A stretch of DNA of 64,000 nt, from contig NC_079244.1 in assembly GCF_028009165.1 (NCBI RefSeq), positions 3,038,001 to 3,102,000 of the forward strand. The letters are read 5' to 3'. The notes below the pieces were generated by a model. That model was not told where the DNA came from. It made no database searches and saw only the letters and a list, made by a program, of their open reading frames with translations. The translations under genes were made by a program, and so were the position numbers. Positions 1-14,379 of the stretch are shown piece by piece; position 1 is the stretch's first letter, and every line of letters begins with the position of its first letter. Origin of the DNA: Akanthomyces muscarius (Eukaryota; Ascomycota; Sordariomycetes; Hypocreales; Cordycipitaceae).

Positions 1-3000
1 GCCATGCTTGGGGGAAAAGGGCGTTATCAACACCTAGGTGGATGTTGCCAAAAAGGCAATGAGCTCTCAACGGAATGGCTTTGCAGTGGCAGTTGGCCAC
101 GACACACTCTCGGTGCAAGTCAAAAGATAACAAGCATTTGTTGGATGCATGACTCGCGCGGTTTTGTCGGCTTTTTCTCTCTATCTCTCATATTTACTAG
201 AGGTGATACACCGTTATCACGTTGTGCACCCCGTTGCTGACTTAGACGCGCCAAGGACAAGGGCACTACGGATCCGGCCCCTGCACGGCATTGACGTCCA
301 ATTCGGCCGCATGTTCCGACATGGCTACCGGACTTATCCGCCGAATCTAGGTGTCATGTTACATCACCAGCAATCATGGCAGTCTTATCTCAAAACCAAA
401 ACAGACCCTGCCAAGTTGGTGCCCTTGCAAAGCAAACATGTCTCACAGAATGGAAAGGTCGAACCGATGCGCTCTGCCGTCTTTATCCCATGCATGTCTC
501 GGGCCTCCTCCTTCCCCATGGGCAAGCGCAATGGGAACGAAACGGATTGGAACTTCTGGAACGACCCAGCCCCGCGGTAAGGAAGCTACAGGGGTGTGGA
601 TAGGGAATGCTTTGCTGGCTTTGGTAACACGAAGAGAGAAGCGCGGGCGTTGACTGTGTCTCGCTACTGAACCCTGCCCATCCCTGCTCATCCCCCAGCT
701 CGTATACATGGTACACAACCGTCCAAGACATCACAACATGGGCCTTTCTTTCTTGCAACTTTGACCTCTTCAGTGTCGGTGTACTGGTAAGCGGCTTGAT
801 ATGGGTGTGGGGAGCTCGTGGTAATGAGAGGGTGCTGATATCACCAACATCGTTCCGCCATGGTCAGGGATGCCAAGCCGAAGAGGAAAACCTCATGCGA
901 CGCTGCAAGGCTGCATCGGGTGTGAGATGTATTACAATTCCCGGCTTGATCTCAGTCGCGTCCGGAAAGCTCGTCATTAGGTTCGGCCCGCCAGTGCCCT
1001 TTGTTTCGTCAAAGTACTTGCATGATACGTACTGACTAATGTGCCCTACTCTGTAACTCAGGCGACAAAACAATAACTACAAGGCAACGATAGTGGCTCG
1101 TTTTGAACACGACGCAGCCCATCTCAGAGAAACAAAGAAACATCAAACAAAGGTCTTGGGTCTCTTTTTTCTCCCACCCTAAGCCAGAGTCGATCAGCGA
1201 CCATGCGAGGCTAATGCTGGTCTCTTATGCAACCTCGAACCTTGATTGGTTGGTCTTCTTGTCTCTCTCCTCAGCCCAAAATAACACCAAGTTACGCCAG
1301 CGCACCACGGGTAAGCGATTTACTTTTTTTTTTTACCCTGGCTCGATCCGTGTTCAAACCTCTTGAGACGTCGATGAGCAGGGCTGGTGCTGGACTGTAG
1401 GCCATGGGAAGAAGCAAGTCAGCAATGCCTGATTCCACTCAGCCACCTCCCTTCCGAAGCCCCATTCACACAAATCCGCGGCCTGGTTATACCTGTGTCG
1501 TGGTGCAGGTATTGCTGGTAACAGGTATTACTGGTGAGCAACCTGGGGCCCCGGCCCCTAGGACGAACTTCCCCGGCAGGCCCGTGTGTGTCCTCCGTCC
1601 AACTAACCCGAATCTGGATCGGCTTTGCGCTCAACAAAGCAAAAACAATCAAAGCTACTCTGGCCATGCAGCGGACATGTTTTCTCGCCGTGGGAAGACG
1701 GCTGATGGACTTAGGCTTCTTTAATTCTGACCAACGTGGGCGTGACTTGGTAGGGCTGGCTGAAGAAATGCTGCCCGAAAATGGTGGTATTGACGGCTCT
1801 GACGACACTGTACATGGTCCCTGCTAGGCATGCATATCAAGCCCAGAAGAGAGGACCGCCACGATTCTCCAACGCATCACAAGGTTGCAGGCGTGGTCCC
1901 GAAGGACTGGTCATCGGAGCGCCGCTGTCGCTGTCTAATGAGAATACTACGGTGGCTTGAGGACTGTAATCCAGGAATCTGGTTGCTCATTTCAGCCCGA
2001 CAGAAGGGGGAGACGAGGACGATACAGGTTCTCCCGGGCATAACACAAGCAAGCAAAACAGAGGTGGCTCTATTCGTCCTTGGGAGCCATAGCCGTGTCA
2101 TCAGCCGGCCTGTGTCAGCTTTATTCTGTCACCCCGCATGCCTTTTCAAACGAGTTGCAGTTGGCAGTGGCGGTGGCAAGGGATTTCATTCACGTCCAAC
2201 AGACGTTTCTTTTGCGTGGAGAGGCATAGAAGGTTGTGTGACGCTGCCTAACCGACGGACCGACATTACTCTCCTGCTGATGTACAGTGCCTTGGGATAA
2301 AGCGCCGCGGTAAACCCAAAGCTTGGCACACGGCATGCCGTGTAACACCTCGCTTCGTTGTACGGATACTTGTCACGCGCTATCAGTACAACGACACTCG
2401 AAATACCGAACTGGCGGAAGCCCCCGGTAGTTGCGCGGTATCGATTGAAGTCGCCATGTTACAGGTAAACAAAATGACACAGACTGTAGGGCCCCCCCTC
2501 CCCTGTTGGACTCAAAGTTAGCCACAGCAGGGGGCCCGGACAAACGCAATGGCTAGGGTTGGCTAGACATGTGCAACGGAAGAGGAAGAAGCGGCACGGT
2601 GAGTTTGCTGCTGGTGTTACCCGAAAAATACGCCATGTATCCCTTTGGTTTATTGACGCCCAAGGCGGATCTGTGTAAGTGCAATGGCGGTCAAGAGAGG
2701 GAGAGCGGCCAGCCTGGAAAGACTGGGGACACAAAAGAAAAGAAAAACGTGAAATGTGACGAAAACAGCAAAACCCCTGCCCTATCTCCGGTGGCCGCGA
2801 AGAAGCAAAATGGCGGAACATGAGATGCGCGATACGGCACAGCCGGGCCCGAGAGTGCGGAGGGCGGCAACAGACTTGGTTTGGCGGTGGCGGGTTTGTT
2901 TTAATATCGAGCCGTTTCGCCCTTGTTTTGGTCTGGGCGGCGGCGGTGGGATCCCGTTGACATGCCGGCTTGGCTTCCGCGCAATGCTGAGCTTCACGTC

Positions 3001-5170
3001 GCTCGGTACATGTGTGCCGAAGGAAATGGATCAATGCCCGGTCGTACGACTAGACCGCTGCGAAGGGAAAGGAAAACGAAGCGCACACGTCCCCTTGCTT
3101 GCATAGAGCGGAGTTGAGCGGCCTGCTAGGCTCGGAAGGTTGAACGCACTGCAAGTTGCTGTGCTCTGGCGCATTCGGCACATGAGGACAGGATTGCGCA
3201 GCCCGAGGAATATCGCGTTGCCACGCGCCATTTTCAGTAAAGCCAGGTCGGATAGCGGTAAAGCATGTTGGTGCCCAAGTCATGCCGTTGTGCGTTTTTC
3301 GGCGTAATTCCTTGCTTGTAAGCCCGCGTACACTACCATGAATTGTACCGCGGCAAAAATTCCGCCTCTTCCTGGTGGCATGTTCAATTTAGCTTGCATT
3401 AGCACGTGCAGCTAGTCCGTAATCTTTCGATTGGGCTTTGCAAGGTAATTAGCATGAGGCCTTTTTTTCTTGTTATTGGAAAAGCAATATGTCGGTGAAG
3501 GGGCAGCTGAGATTGCTGGTCATTGGGTGCCTCGGAGGACAGCCAGACTAGTCTAGGGTACTTGCTGCGTGCTGTACCAACGGGACGGGCCGCGGCTTCG
3601 GGAAGGGTGGGTGGCATGGATGCAATGCGCTGTATGGAACGGGAGAGAACAAGGGTGGAATGCAATCCCATCGGCGATCATTGAGCGTTTGATGTGCGTG
3701 CAGAAAGGCTGGTGTTGCAGGAAGTGCGTTTTGCAATTATGGTCCAGGGTAGGTCGTGGTATGAGGTGTCGTGGAGACGCAGAACATGGCCAATGTTGCA
3801 AAGGTCCTTCTTTGGCTGGATAAAACTTGTCTTGTGTAAGAGGGGGGGGTTCACGGTGTTTGAATCATCATGTTCAAGGTGCGAGGAAGCTTTTGGTCAT
3901 GCTTTGGCGTGCACACAGCTGTGGGTGTCACCGAACATAGATGGGCGGGATCGAGCCAAGGTTTCGCCAACAGGACGTGGCCGAAGCAGCCTCAACAGAA
4001 CACGACATATCTCGTGAAACGATGAACTATGAGCGAGGTATACAAGTGCATCGGCACCTCGAAGTTTTCTTTTTCGAGATTGGCTCGGGCGGCTTATAAA
4101 GACCAGCCTCCGGCCACCGACGCCTCGTTGTTCACCCAGACTCATGATTGGGAATGTACGGAGACAGTGCTGCTACACATTACATTCATCGAAGATGGCA
4201 TCGAAATGTCTTGAGCTCAATCTCAGGGATATGAATCAATTATAAACATGATCGGATGACAAGGCTGCCCATCCGCGGGCGGGCTCCTCTCCGTGCAACA
4301 CACCACCTCGACGACAGATGACCGCATTGCATGGCATTTCGCAGCCAAATATGATGCTGATTTCACGACGTCAAGGCACGTATAGCATCTTTTGAATATT
4401 TAAACAATAGAAAAGTGATATACATAGGTATATATATGCAGCATTTGCCGCCAGCTGTCCCCCAAAGGTGGGGGGCTTCGTAGCGGGCGCTTAAGAAAAT
4501 GAACAACACAACACCACTAGACCACCAAGATACTCGGCGTAAAAAAAATACCCACCCGTCATCGGTCCTGGGGGTATTGCCGCCCCGGAGTTTTGACATT
4601 TGCGCAATCGCATCCCGCACCATCCACTCAAGACATCAAAAGCGACATCCACCATAGCCCTTTGCCAGCAGAGCTACATCTATACGCCGCAGCACACCCA
4701 AAAAAAAGGCATCATCGCGAGCCCACAGCTAGCTGTTGCGCGCCCTCCTCTCCCTTGGCGACAAAAACACGACCGAGATCGCAAGAGCTGAGATAGACAT
4801 TTGTCTCTTCCCCACCACCAAAAGCTCTCCTCCTTCACCAAAGGAGCTCCTCAGGGACGATACAGGCCTCCCCTGCACGGAATTGGACCACTTTCGTGCG
4901 CAAAGAAACAAAAAGGACGGCAGGACGCATTGGCAGCCGCTTGGGGTCTTGCGAGCCCGCGGAAGAAGCCACACGACACCAAGCGCCATCTACACCAACG
5001 TCTCCAGACATAAGCTCCCCCCGCCTCCTTCGACGAGCGAGTTCAACACCGGTTGCGCGACGAAACAGATTGACATAGTCACGTCGGCGCTTCACCGTTA
5101 CAATTCATTTTTAACCCGCCTTGCTTAATCACTATACCCTTCCACACACACACACACACACACGCCGACC
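1..5170. other. gene-free region, about 5.2 kb
   Basis: I see no convincing coding region here on either strand. The open frames are short, overlap each other in several frames, have no recognisable domain and do not join through plausible introns into a longer protein. The last 500 bases are C/A-rich and end in a CA repeat just before the next start codon, so they probably include the promoter and 5' leader of that gene. The rest could be intergenic DNA, an untranslated leader or a non-coding transcript; the sequence does not tell which. Confidence 0.6.
5143..5163. repeat. (CA)n microsatellite in a 5' leader
   Basis: An uninterrupted CA dinucleotide run ends seven bases before the ATG at 5171. 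It lies in the presumed 5' untranslated region, where length changes would not alter the protein. Confidence 0.9.
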
Positions 5171-5703
5171 ATGTCGCAAAGACCCTCGACGCCAGTCAAG
5201 GTCCCCTCCTCGGCCGCCGACTACACACCCGCGACGCTGGACCCCGACCTGCGCTCCCAAATAAACACGATCCTTCTCCGCGACGGCCACGTCCCAAAGT
5301 ACGCTGCCCCCTTCTCCTCTCCCCTTCTCCCGCCCACTCTCATATCCCAGCTAACCTCCTGCCCACCCCCGCTCCTAGGATACAAGAGCGCCTCCTCCAC
5401 GCCCTCAACGCCGACGCGTCCGACTGGCCCACGGCCATCCAGAACCACGCCCTGCAGCTGCTGCGCTCCGGCGAGGTCATCACCTTTCCCGCGCTCCTGC
5501 GGCGCGTCCTCGACGACGTGCAGGAGGCGTCCGCCAGGGCCAACGGCACGGCGCCGCCGCCGCCGCCCACCAACGGCAAGACAAACGGCGCGGCGTCGGA
5601 TGCGGCGGCCAAGACGTCGCTGGCGGTGCCGCAGGCCGTCGTCGAGGACACGATTCGCGTGACCAAGGAGTGCTTGGAGAGCGTGTGCGAGATTGAAGAC
5701 TAG
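5171..5703 (+). CDS. small uncharacterised protein, two exons, 150 aa
   Basis: Exons 5171-5298 and 5379-5703 are joined by an 80-base GTACGC...CTCCTAG intron, giving 151 codons including the stop. The start has a good context (CCGACCATG). Residues about 25-90 look like a compact, mainly helical domain (LRSQINTILLRDG, HALQLLRSGEVITF, LLRRVLDDV). An Ala/Pro/Asn-rich linker containing a run of six prolines follows, then a C-terminal helix ending in CEIED. There is no signal peptide or membrane segment, so it is probably cytosolic or nuclear. I do not recognise the family and assign no function. It converges on CDC48 with about 680 bases between the stops. Confidence 0.8.
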
Positions 5704-6384
5704 ATGAGGACAATTGACCCGACGGCACAGGCGGACACGCGAGGCTGAGGCTCACGAGGATAGAGCGCGCAAGAGGAGGGAGACGAGGAAGAGGATGAAG
5801 AGGGACAAGGAGAGAAAGTTGATCGTGGGGAAAAAGGATTGAGCGGTACATGCTGCCATGGCATAATAGGAAAATGGCGTTGAAAAAGATTCCCTCATCA
5901 GGGGGAGAGGGAATCATTGGCCGCATTAACCCGGCATTTGTAAAGTTGGACTTGTATAAATAACCACTTGCCAGCTGTTGACCATTATACACTAGAGCTG
6001 ATTCTTGTCAAAATTAGACCAATCAGGCTCAACTATCATACATCAATATAGACTATTTATCACACATTTTACAGCAACATCCGAGATTCATGTCATGAGA
6101 AATCAATTGCGTCATCTATAAAAGCTGAATAAATCTGCCGAGAGCCATAGTCCATCACATCCATCAAATCCGGCCGTCTGAAAGACGAATGCAACCGAGA
6201 CTCTTAATTTTTGCAAGGATTTTGGCCCTTTACATTAGCCTCTAATGTGCTCCAACTCCCAGCCAAATAAAACCGCCAAAAAGCATCCGAATCACTCGTC
6301 CCTTGATGAGGTCCACTGATGCGCGTGTATCACTTATTGCGTAGAATACAAAAACAAAGCTCAAATTCTCGCGATGTTTGCCAT
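5704..6384. other. convergent intergenic region
   Basis: This lies between the stop of the small protein gene and the stop of CDC48. It is AT-rich after 5900 and should hold both 3' untranslated regions and their polyadenylation signals. No gene seen. Confidence 0.7.
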
Positions 6385-9110
<2,726 letters not shown>

Positions 9111-11358
9111 TGTGTCGAATTTGTGAGCTTGGAGAGCTGCGAAGGGCGGAAATCGGTTGGGGGAGGGAGAACGGAGTCAGCTCGGCGAGGGAACAAACAC
9201 AGGACTGACGAGTGTCTATTTAGCAGCGGCCTTCTCTCGAGCGATGCGGAGAGGAAGAAACTGTGGCCGAAGAAAAAGACGCAAGATGAAGTTTTTGCAA
9301 AAGGGAAAAGGAAAGGGTATTGGTGAGTTGGGGAGATGAGAGGTTCAAGAGGCGAATCGTGCCGAAGAGGTAAGAAGAGGAGCCGGTTTCGAAGGTGAGG
9401 TAATGCCACAGTGGTGCTTTGGCCTGGCTGGGCGCAACGGAGCCACTTGCGGTTGGCAGGCGGGAGGTAAGATGAACCAATCAGAGGCCGCGAGACCCTG
9501 AGGCGGAGCGGAAGATTGATGGTCCAGGTACCTTGAGTGCCACTGATTTAGGCGGCCATGCACTGTGGCGACGCACCAGTGAAGGCGGGTTTTAGGGGCA
9601 AAAGCCGTGCAAACAGCGCTGTAACCGTGCTGGCCGCCAAGTGGAACGTTCTGCCAGATTCCACCACCAGGCAACCTAGGCAGCTCGAGGCCACGCAATG
9701 ACCGACACAGTCACAATGTCTGTTCACTACGAATCGCCCAAGTAACCTGCTTAGTCATGCCGCCGCTTTTACAGTAACCAATGAATCATTTACGACACGA
9801 GAAACACCATCTTGTTCGCCTGATCTGCGGACATTGACAAGTCCGCCGCTGACATTTCGACGCTACCCGCAATTAATGTCGGATGGCCTGTATATTGTCC
9901 ATTGACTTCAGGACACTTCTTTGCTCCACGCGGCCTGATGGCCTGCTCACTGGACCTGCTGTGCCAGCCACCTCACTTCTGTGATTCTGGTCACGGGCTG
10001 CGACATTGCGGTGTGGTTTCCAAGAGCTTCTCTGTCGACCGCATCTACTGAAATGAGTTTATCATTCACCCCCAATTCCAACACGATACGGTTACGCAGT
10101 CTAGGCTCAATACCCGCCAGGCCGCCGTGCCACCATCACCCTTGACCTAGAGCATTAACAGTGACCAACGCGAGATGTTTAACCGCCGAGAATTAATCTG
10201 GCGTTTGCAAGACTGTCTCGTGTCACCGACCATACTCTCCATCACCTACCTGCATCTTAAAAGTATGCAGCTACATAGTCAGAAGTCGTTGCGCATCTGT
10301 GCAACACCAAATCCACCTATAGGCGCTTCAGCTGTAATCGCACCTTCGAGTGTAACATGTGTGGCACATGCTCAAAATGTGGCCCTCCATACCCTCTTAA
10401 TAAGGGCGACAGAAATATTCACCAGCTTGGGCCATATCTCAAGATGAAGACGTTGATCGCAGCTCTACCCTGTCTCGCCCGGGTCCGTAACTGCGGGAAC
10501 GCACAGGGCACCTAATATAGCTCTCCTAATCAGTTATATTGCGCTACTTGCATTGACAGGATCTACGACACCGGAAGTCCTTCCGACAAGGGCGGTCCTC
10601 CCCGCCAGGTGTGGCGCGCCCGATGCCGCCGAGATGACCGTTCCAATCCTGGAACAAAAGGTTGGGATCCTCACCAACACAAAAAGAGGCCTCTTGTTTT
10701 TTTTTTTGATCCTTACGTCTCTCATATTTGCAGCTATTGAACTATGCCCTTACGTCATTAAAAAGAACAGCGTCTGACTGCAAGAAAAGCAGTCTAGTGG
10801 GCCACGTTAAACTCGTAAAGGGCAAGCCTGGCCATCCGGTCCTGGGCATCTAGTCTAATTCGGCCAGAGTCCATCGCGCCAAAAAACAAGGAAGTCTTAC
10901 TGAGTACAGCCTTTTCCTTCGCCCTCCTCCACCGTGGCGAGGTCACAGCCCCCCCGGAAATGCGAAGGGGGCTTTGAGGATCGACCGCGAAGCAAGGAAT
11001 CAGACCTTAAAGCCAAGGACCGTTTGAAGACGAGGAAGCGCTAGGCAAGCACCGGTGCACTAAACGGTTCGTCGATAAATTCTTCAGTTTTTTTCTCCCT
11101 CTCGTGCGTGTCTTCAAATGTCATCCTTCCTCTTTCAATCGTCACCATTTCGTGTCTTGTTCGACTTTCAACGTTGTGGAACTGTTTGGCAGTCCTTGTA
11201 ACATCAATCCGACCTCGACAACTCCTCCCAACATTCCTCTTCTTCATCCTTGCGCACATATCCAGCCTCTGTCTAGCGTTTGCAAGTCCAAGCAATCACT
11301 GTCTTGACTCTGCCCTTGGTTGTGAGCGTCCCTCGCCAGCTGCTCGCTTTTGCCCGCC
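9111..11358. other. divergent intergenic region between CDC48 and aquaporin genes
   Basis: 2.2 kb between the CDC48 start (minus strand) and the aquaporin start (plus strand). It should hold both promoters. It contains a T-rich tract at about 10694-10708 and a pyrimidine-rich stretch over 11080-11340 that looks like the aquaporin 5' leader. No coding region is supported. Confidence 0.65.
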
Positions 11359-12462
11359 ATGCACGTCCACACGCCCAAGTACCCGCGCCAACTGGTGTCG
11401 GCGATCCCCAACAAAGTCAGAAATCACTTTGTCGCTGCCATTGGTGAATTTGTCGGCACTTTTCTCTTCCTATTCTTTGCCTTTTCAGCCACCCAGGTTG
11501 CCAACACAGCCAAAAAGGGGACCCAAGCAGCGCAGCAGACCATCTCTGATATGCCCGACACCCAACACTCCTGTACATTGCACTGGCTTTTGGCTTCAGT
11601 CTCGCTGTCAATGCCTGGGTCTTCTTTCGCATTAGTGGAGGTAAGTCTGATTCGCCCGGCAGCTCCCTTAGCCTATTTCGTGACATGACGACTCATATGC
11701 ATGTTCTTAGGTCTCTTCAACCCTGCCGTTACCTTTGGTCTCGTTCTTATCGGTGGTCTTGGGCCTACGCGAGCTCTGCTCATCTTCGTTGCTCAGATCC
11801 TAGGTGCCACTGCCTCCGCTGCTCTTGTGTCTGCACTGTTTCCTGGCGAGCTGCAAATTGCGACGACCCTTGGCGGCAAGGCCAGCGTCGCGCAAGGTGT
11901 TTGGATTGAAGCCTTCTTGACTGCCGAGCTCGTCTTCACCATCATCATGCTCGCCGCAGAGAAGCACAAGGGCACATTCCTGGCCCCTATTGGCATTGGC
12001 CTGTCGCTTTTCATTGCCGAAATGACCGGTGTATACTTCACTGGCGGCTCACTTAACCCGGCGCGCAGTCTAGGCCCCTGCATTGTCTTGCGCAGTTTCC
12101 CGGGCTATCACTGGATCTATTGGGTTGGCCCTGGCATTGGCAGTATTCTTGCTGCCGGCTTTTACCATCTCATCAACATTTTGGAGTACGAAACGGCCAA
12201 CCCTGGGCAGGACTTCAACGAAAAGGAAATGGATCGCTTCGTCTTTGACGAGGAGGCCGCCCATACGGGAGCTCACGTTGTGCGCCCTGATGCTACCGAC
12301 GTTCTCGAGCCCATAGTTTCTCCGGTTGCTTCCCCTGCGGCATCCCGTGATCCGCTCCGTGGTCGATCTCCCGGTGACTACATTTCGCCTGGTGCACCCA
12401 GCCTCGCTCAACGATTTTCGCAGGGCGGTTCCGCTCACGATGACTCAATCAAGGCGGATTGA
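11359..12462 (+). CDS. MIP-family aquaporin with a one-base frameshift in exon 1
   Basis: Membrane channel for water or small solutes. Exon 1 is 11359-11640 and exon 2 is 11711-12462, around a 70-base GTAAGT...TTAG intron. Both half-helix motifs are present: LFNPAVTFG at the start of exon 2 and SLNPARSLG near 12050. The tail after HWIYWVGP is long and hydrophilic. In exon 1 the frame from the ATG reads correctly through the first membrane helix to ISDMPDT, then is lost. The family-like continuation LLYIALAFGF (from 11568) is in another frame and leads correctly into the intron. Three Cs at 11561-11563, where four would keep the frame, explain the shift. No splice pair restores it. This is either a broken allele or a base-calling error in a short C run. 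It converges on KTI12. Confidence 0.85.
11561..11563 (+). other. apparent one-base deletion in a C run of the aquaporin gene
   Basis: Upstream of this CCC the aquaporin frame is that of the ATG at 11359. Downstream the conserved second helix is read in a frame that would need one extra base. The lesion is therefore placed here, give or take a few bases. Confidence 0.75.
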
Positions 12463-12860
12463 ACTTTGAAACAAGCCGCTTCTTGCAGATCTGGACAGAG
12501 CAGACGTATATAACGGTCCTGACGTCTTCTGAATTCCGGCTTTGACTTTTGCGAATGGCAGAAGAAGCTTCATGACTGAAATGAAACCAAAATGATAATC
12601 ATAGCCGCGACGAGGGCAGCTGTTTGGCCGGTTGGCCGGTGACGTCGAAGTGAAACGCGTGTTGACGAGAGATGCGGATAATGTATAATATACGGAGAGA
12701 TTGATGTAGTATTGCGTGAGGCCTGATTTTGCCGCGCCCAAAATAGCATATACATCTGAATTGCTTAGCTGCAATGAAATCCAAATAAGTTGTTCATTAT
12801 TCGTGTAGTTGGTATCTTGCGTCGACGAATCGCCATGCTCCCTAGTCCCACGCCCGCCGC
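12463..12860. other. convergent intergenic region
   Basis: About 400 bases between the aquaporin stop and the KTI12 stop, presumably the two 3' untranslated regions. No gene seen. Confidence 0.7.
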
Positions 12861-13894
12861 TCATTCCTCGTTTTCGAATGCGTCGTTGAGATATCGCACG
12901 AAGAGCGAGCGTATTCGATCCGCCGCCATGTTCCCAACGGCTTCCAAGCCAATGCCGCCTCTATTCAAGCCCATGAACGCTCTTCGATGGCGTTGCAGAC
13001 CGGGCAGGCTCAGCTTCTTCAACGTGGGCAAATTCACTATCAGGTCCTCTTGCGTAGAGTTTGTGAGGGGAATCTTGACCTCGCCGCCCGCTTCGTCCCC
13101 TTGCTGGTCCAATATGCGCTTGACTATATATTGCGTCTCGCGGTCCAGGATGTAGAGATAATCGCCGCTGGCTTCGCGCCCCCGCGGCTCTGTCGACTGA
13201 TTTGGCTTGACTACTTTGCGCCCGTCGCCGGCAATGGTGTCCCAGAGCGCCTCGAATGTCTTTGTCGCCTGCGCTTCGTCATCTTCCCAGATCAGTGTGA
13301 ACAGCGGGCTGTCCCATCTCGTCATTGGATTCGGCTCCTCGTAGCGAAAGACGAGGTTGTCCCAGTTTCCCTGCTCGTACGGCTCTGGGCCGTCTGTGGC
13401 CTCTATTCCGCCCCTCTCCACCGCTGCACGTGTATTCAGGCGGGCTTGGTTGACCTCCTTGGCGCGGTCGGGCGTGCAGCCTATCTGCAGGATGCAGCTG
13501 GGCGTGCGCATGGCCTTGGCCTCGCAGTGCAGCTGGTAGCGCCATCCCTTGATATAGTTGAGGCCGTCGAGAATGACAATGTCCTTGTCCGACAGCACGC
13601 GCTTAACGGCGCCGTAGAGGCTGGCGCGGGCATCCTTTTCCGAGGCGTTGGCGGAGCGTGTATGCGCGGGCACGGCTGCGAGATCGTAGACGGCGCGGGA
13701 TATAGACAGGCTGTCGTCGGAGATGAGGTGCAGACGGTGCTTCGAGTCGGTGATGCGTGTTGAGAGGTAGTCGTATAGCTGCTTCGCCCGCGTGGACTTG
13801 CCCGAGGTTGGGAAACCGGTGACGATGATGAGCTGGGCACATGATTAGCAGGAAGCAGACAGTGCTGGGGCTCGCGGAGGCAACGCACAGGCAT
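12861..13894 (-). CDS. KTI12: KTI12, Elongator-associated P-loop protein, 325 aa
   Basis: KTI12 is an ATPase of the KTI12/PSTK family that works with Elongator in wobble-uridine tRNA modification. Exon 1 codes only for Met-Pro (13894-13889). A 56-base intron (GTGCGT...CCCAG) leads to exon 2, 13832-12861, giving 326 codons including the stop. The junction creates the N-terminal P-loop LIIVTGFPTSGKST, the defining nucleotide-binding motif. Residues ILDGLNYIKGWRYQLHCEAK and the RWDSPLFTLIW stretch are typical of the family. The C-terminal half is predicted alpha-helical and may bind tRNA, as known for the family. Without the tiny first exon the P-loop would be missed, so the start is secure. The first residue after the intron is also the first residue of the beta strand leading to the P-loop. 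Confidence 0.93.
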
Positions 13895-14379
13895 CGTAGA
13901 CAAAATGTGACAGGGTAGTGGTGAAATTGTAGAGTCAAAAACTAGAAATGCCACTCTAGCTCCGAGCTACCGAGTTTGCAATGAAGACCAAGGCGTCGAA
14001 AGATTTTCCTGATGTGGTTGCAACTTTTTGATCCGCCCCACCATCGCCAAGTTATGATGGAGTGGCGTAGCCCAATATAAGAGTGCATTTCCTTTTTGTA
14101 TAGCTCAAGGGATAGTTTTGCGCTGGATTCAGGAGAATCACCGGGTAAAGTGTCTTGTATGTCTTATTAATTTGCTGTATTTGTTAGACTTCAGTCTGCT
14201 TCCTATATACTCATTGTTGACTAACAAATCCAACGGTCGCCAACAGCATAATGATAATTTACATTAAATATCCCTTGCACCATCATAACACATACCAATA
14301 CATCGTATCTTCCCACCCCGCAGTTCATGATAGCCTGTCCGGTAGCCCCTCTGTTCAATTCATTTCTTCGTGCCCCGCA
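13895..14379. other. intergenic region upstream of KTI12
   Basis: About 485 bases between the KTI12 start and the stop of the upstream glycosyltransferase gene on the same strand. It is AT-rich from 14080 to 14330. It presumably holds the KTI12 promoter and the upstream gene's 3' end. No gene seen. Confidence 0.65.

Noticed and set aside
1225..1260. B-box-like GGTTCGAGG on the minus strand, a possible tRNA
   Set aside because: No matching T stem, no A box at the right distance and no cloverleaf can be drawn.
1830..2300. 156-codon open frame in the gene-free left end
   Set aside because: No domain, no splice support, and other frames in the same stretch are about as open.
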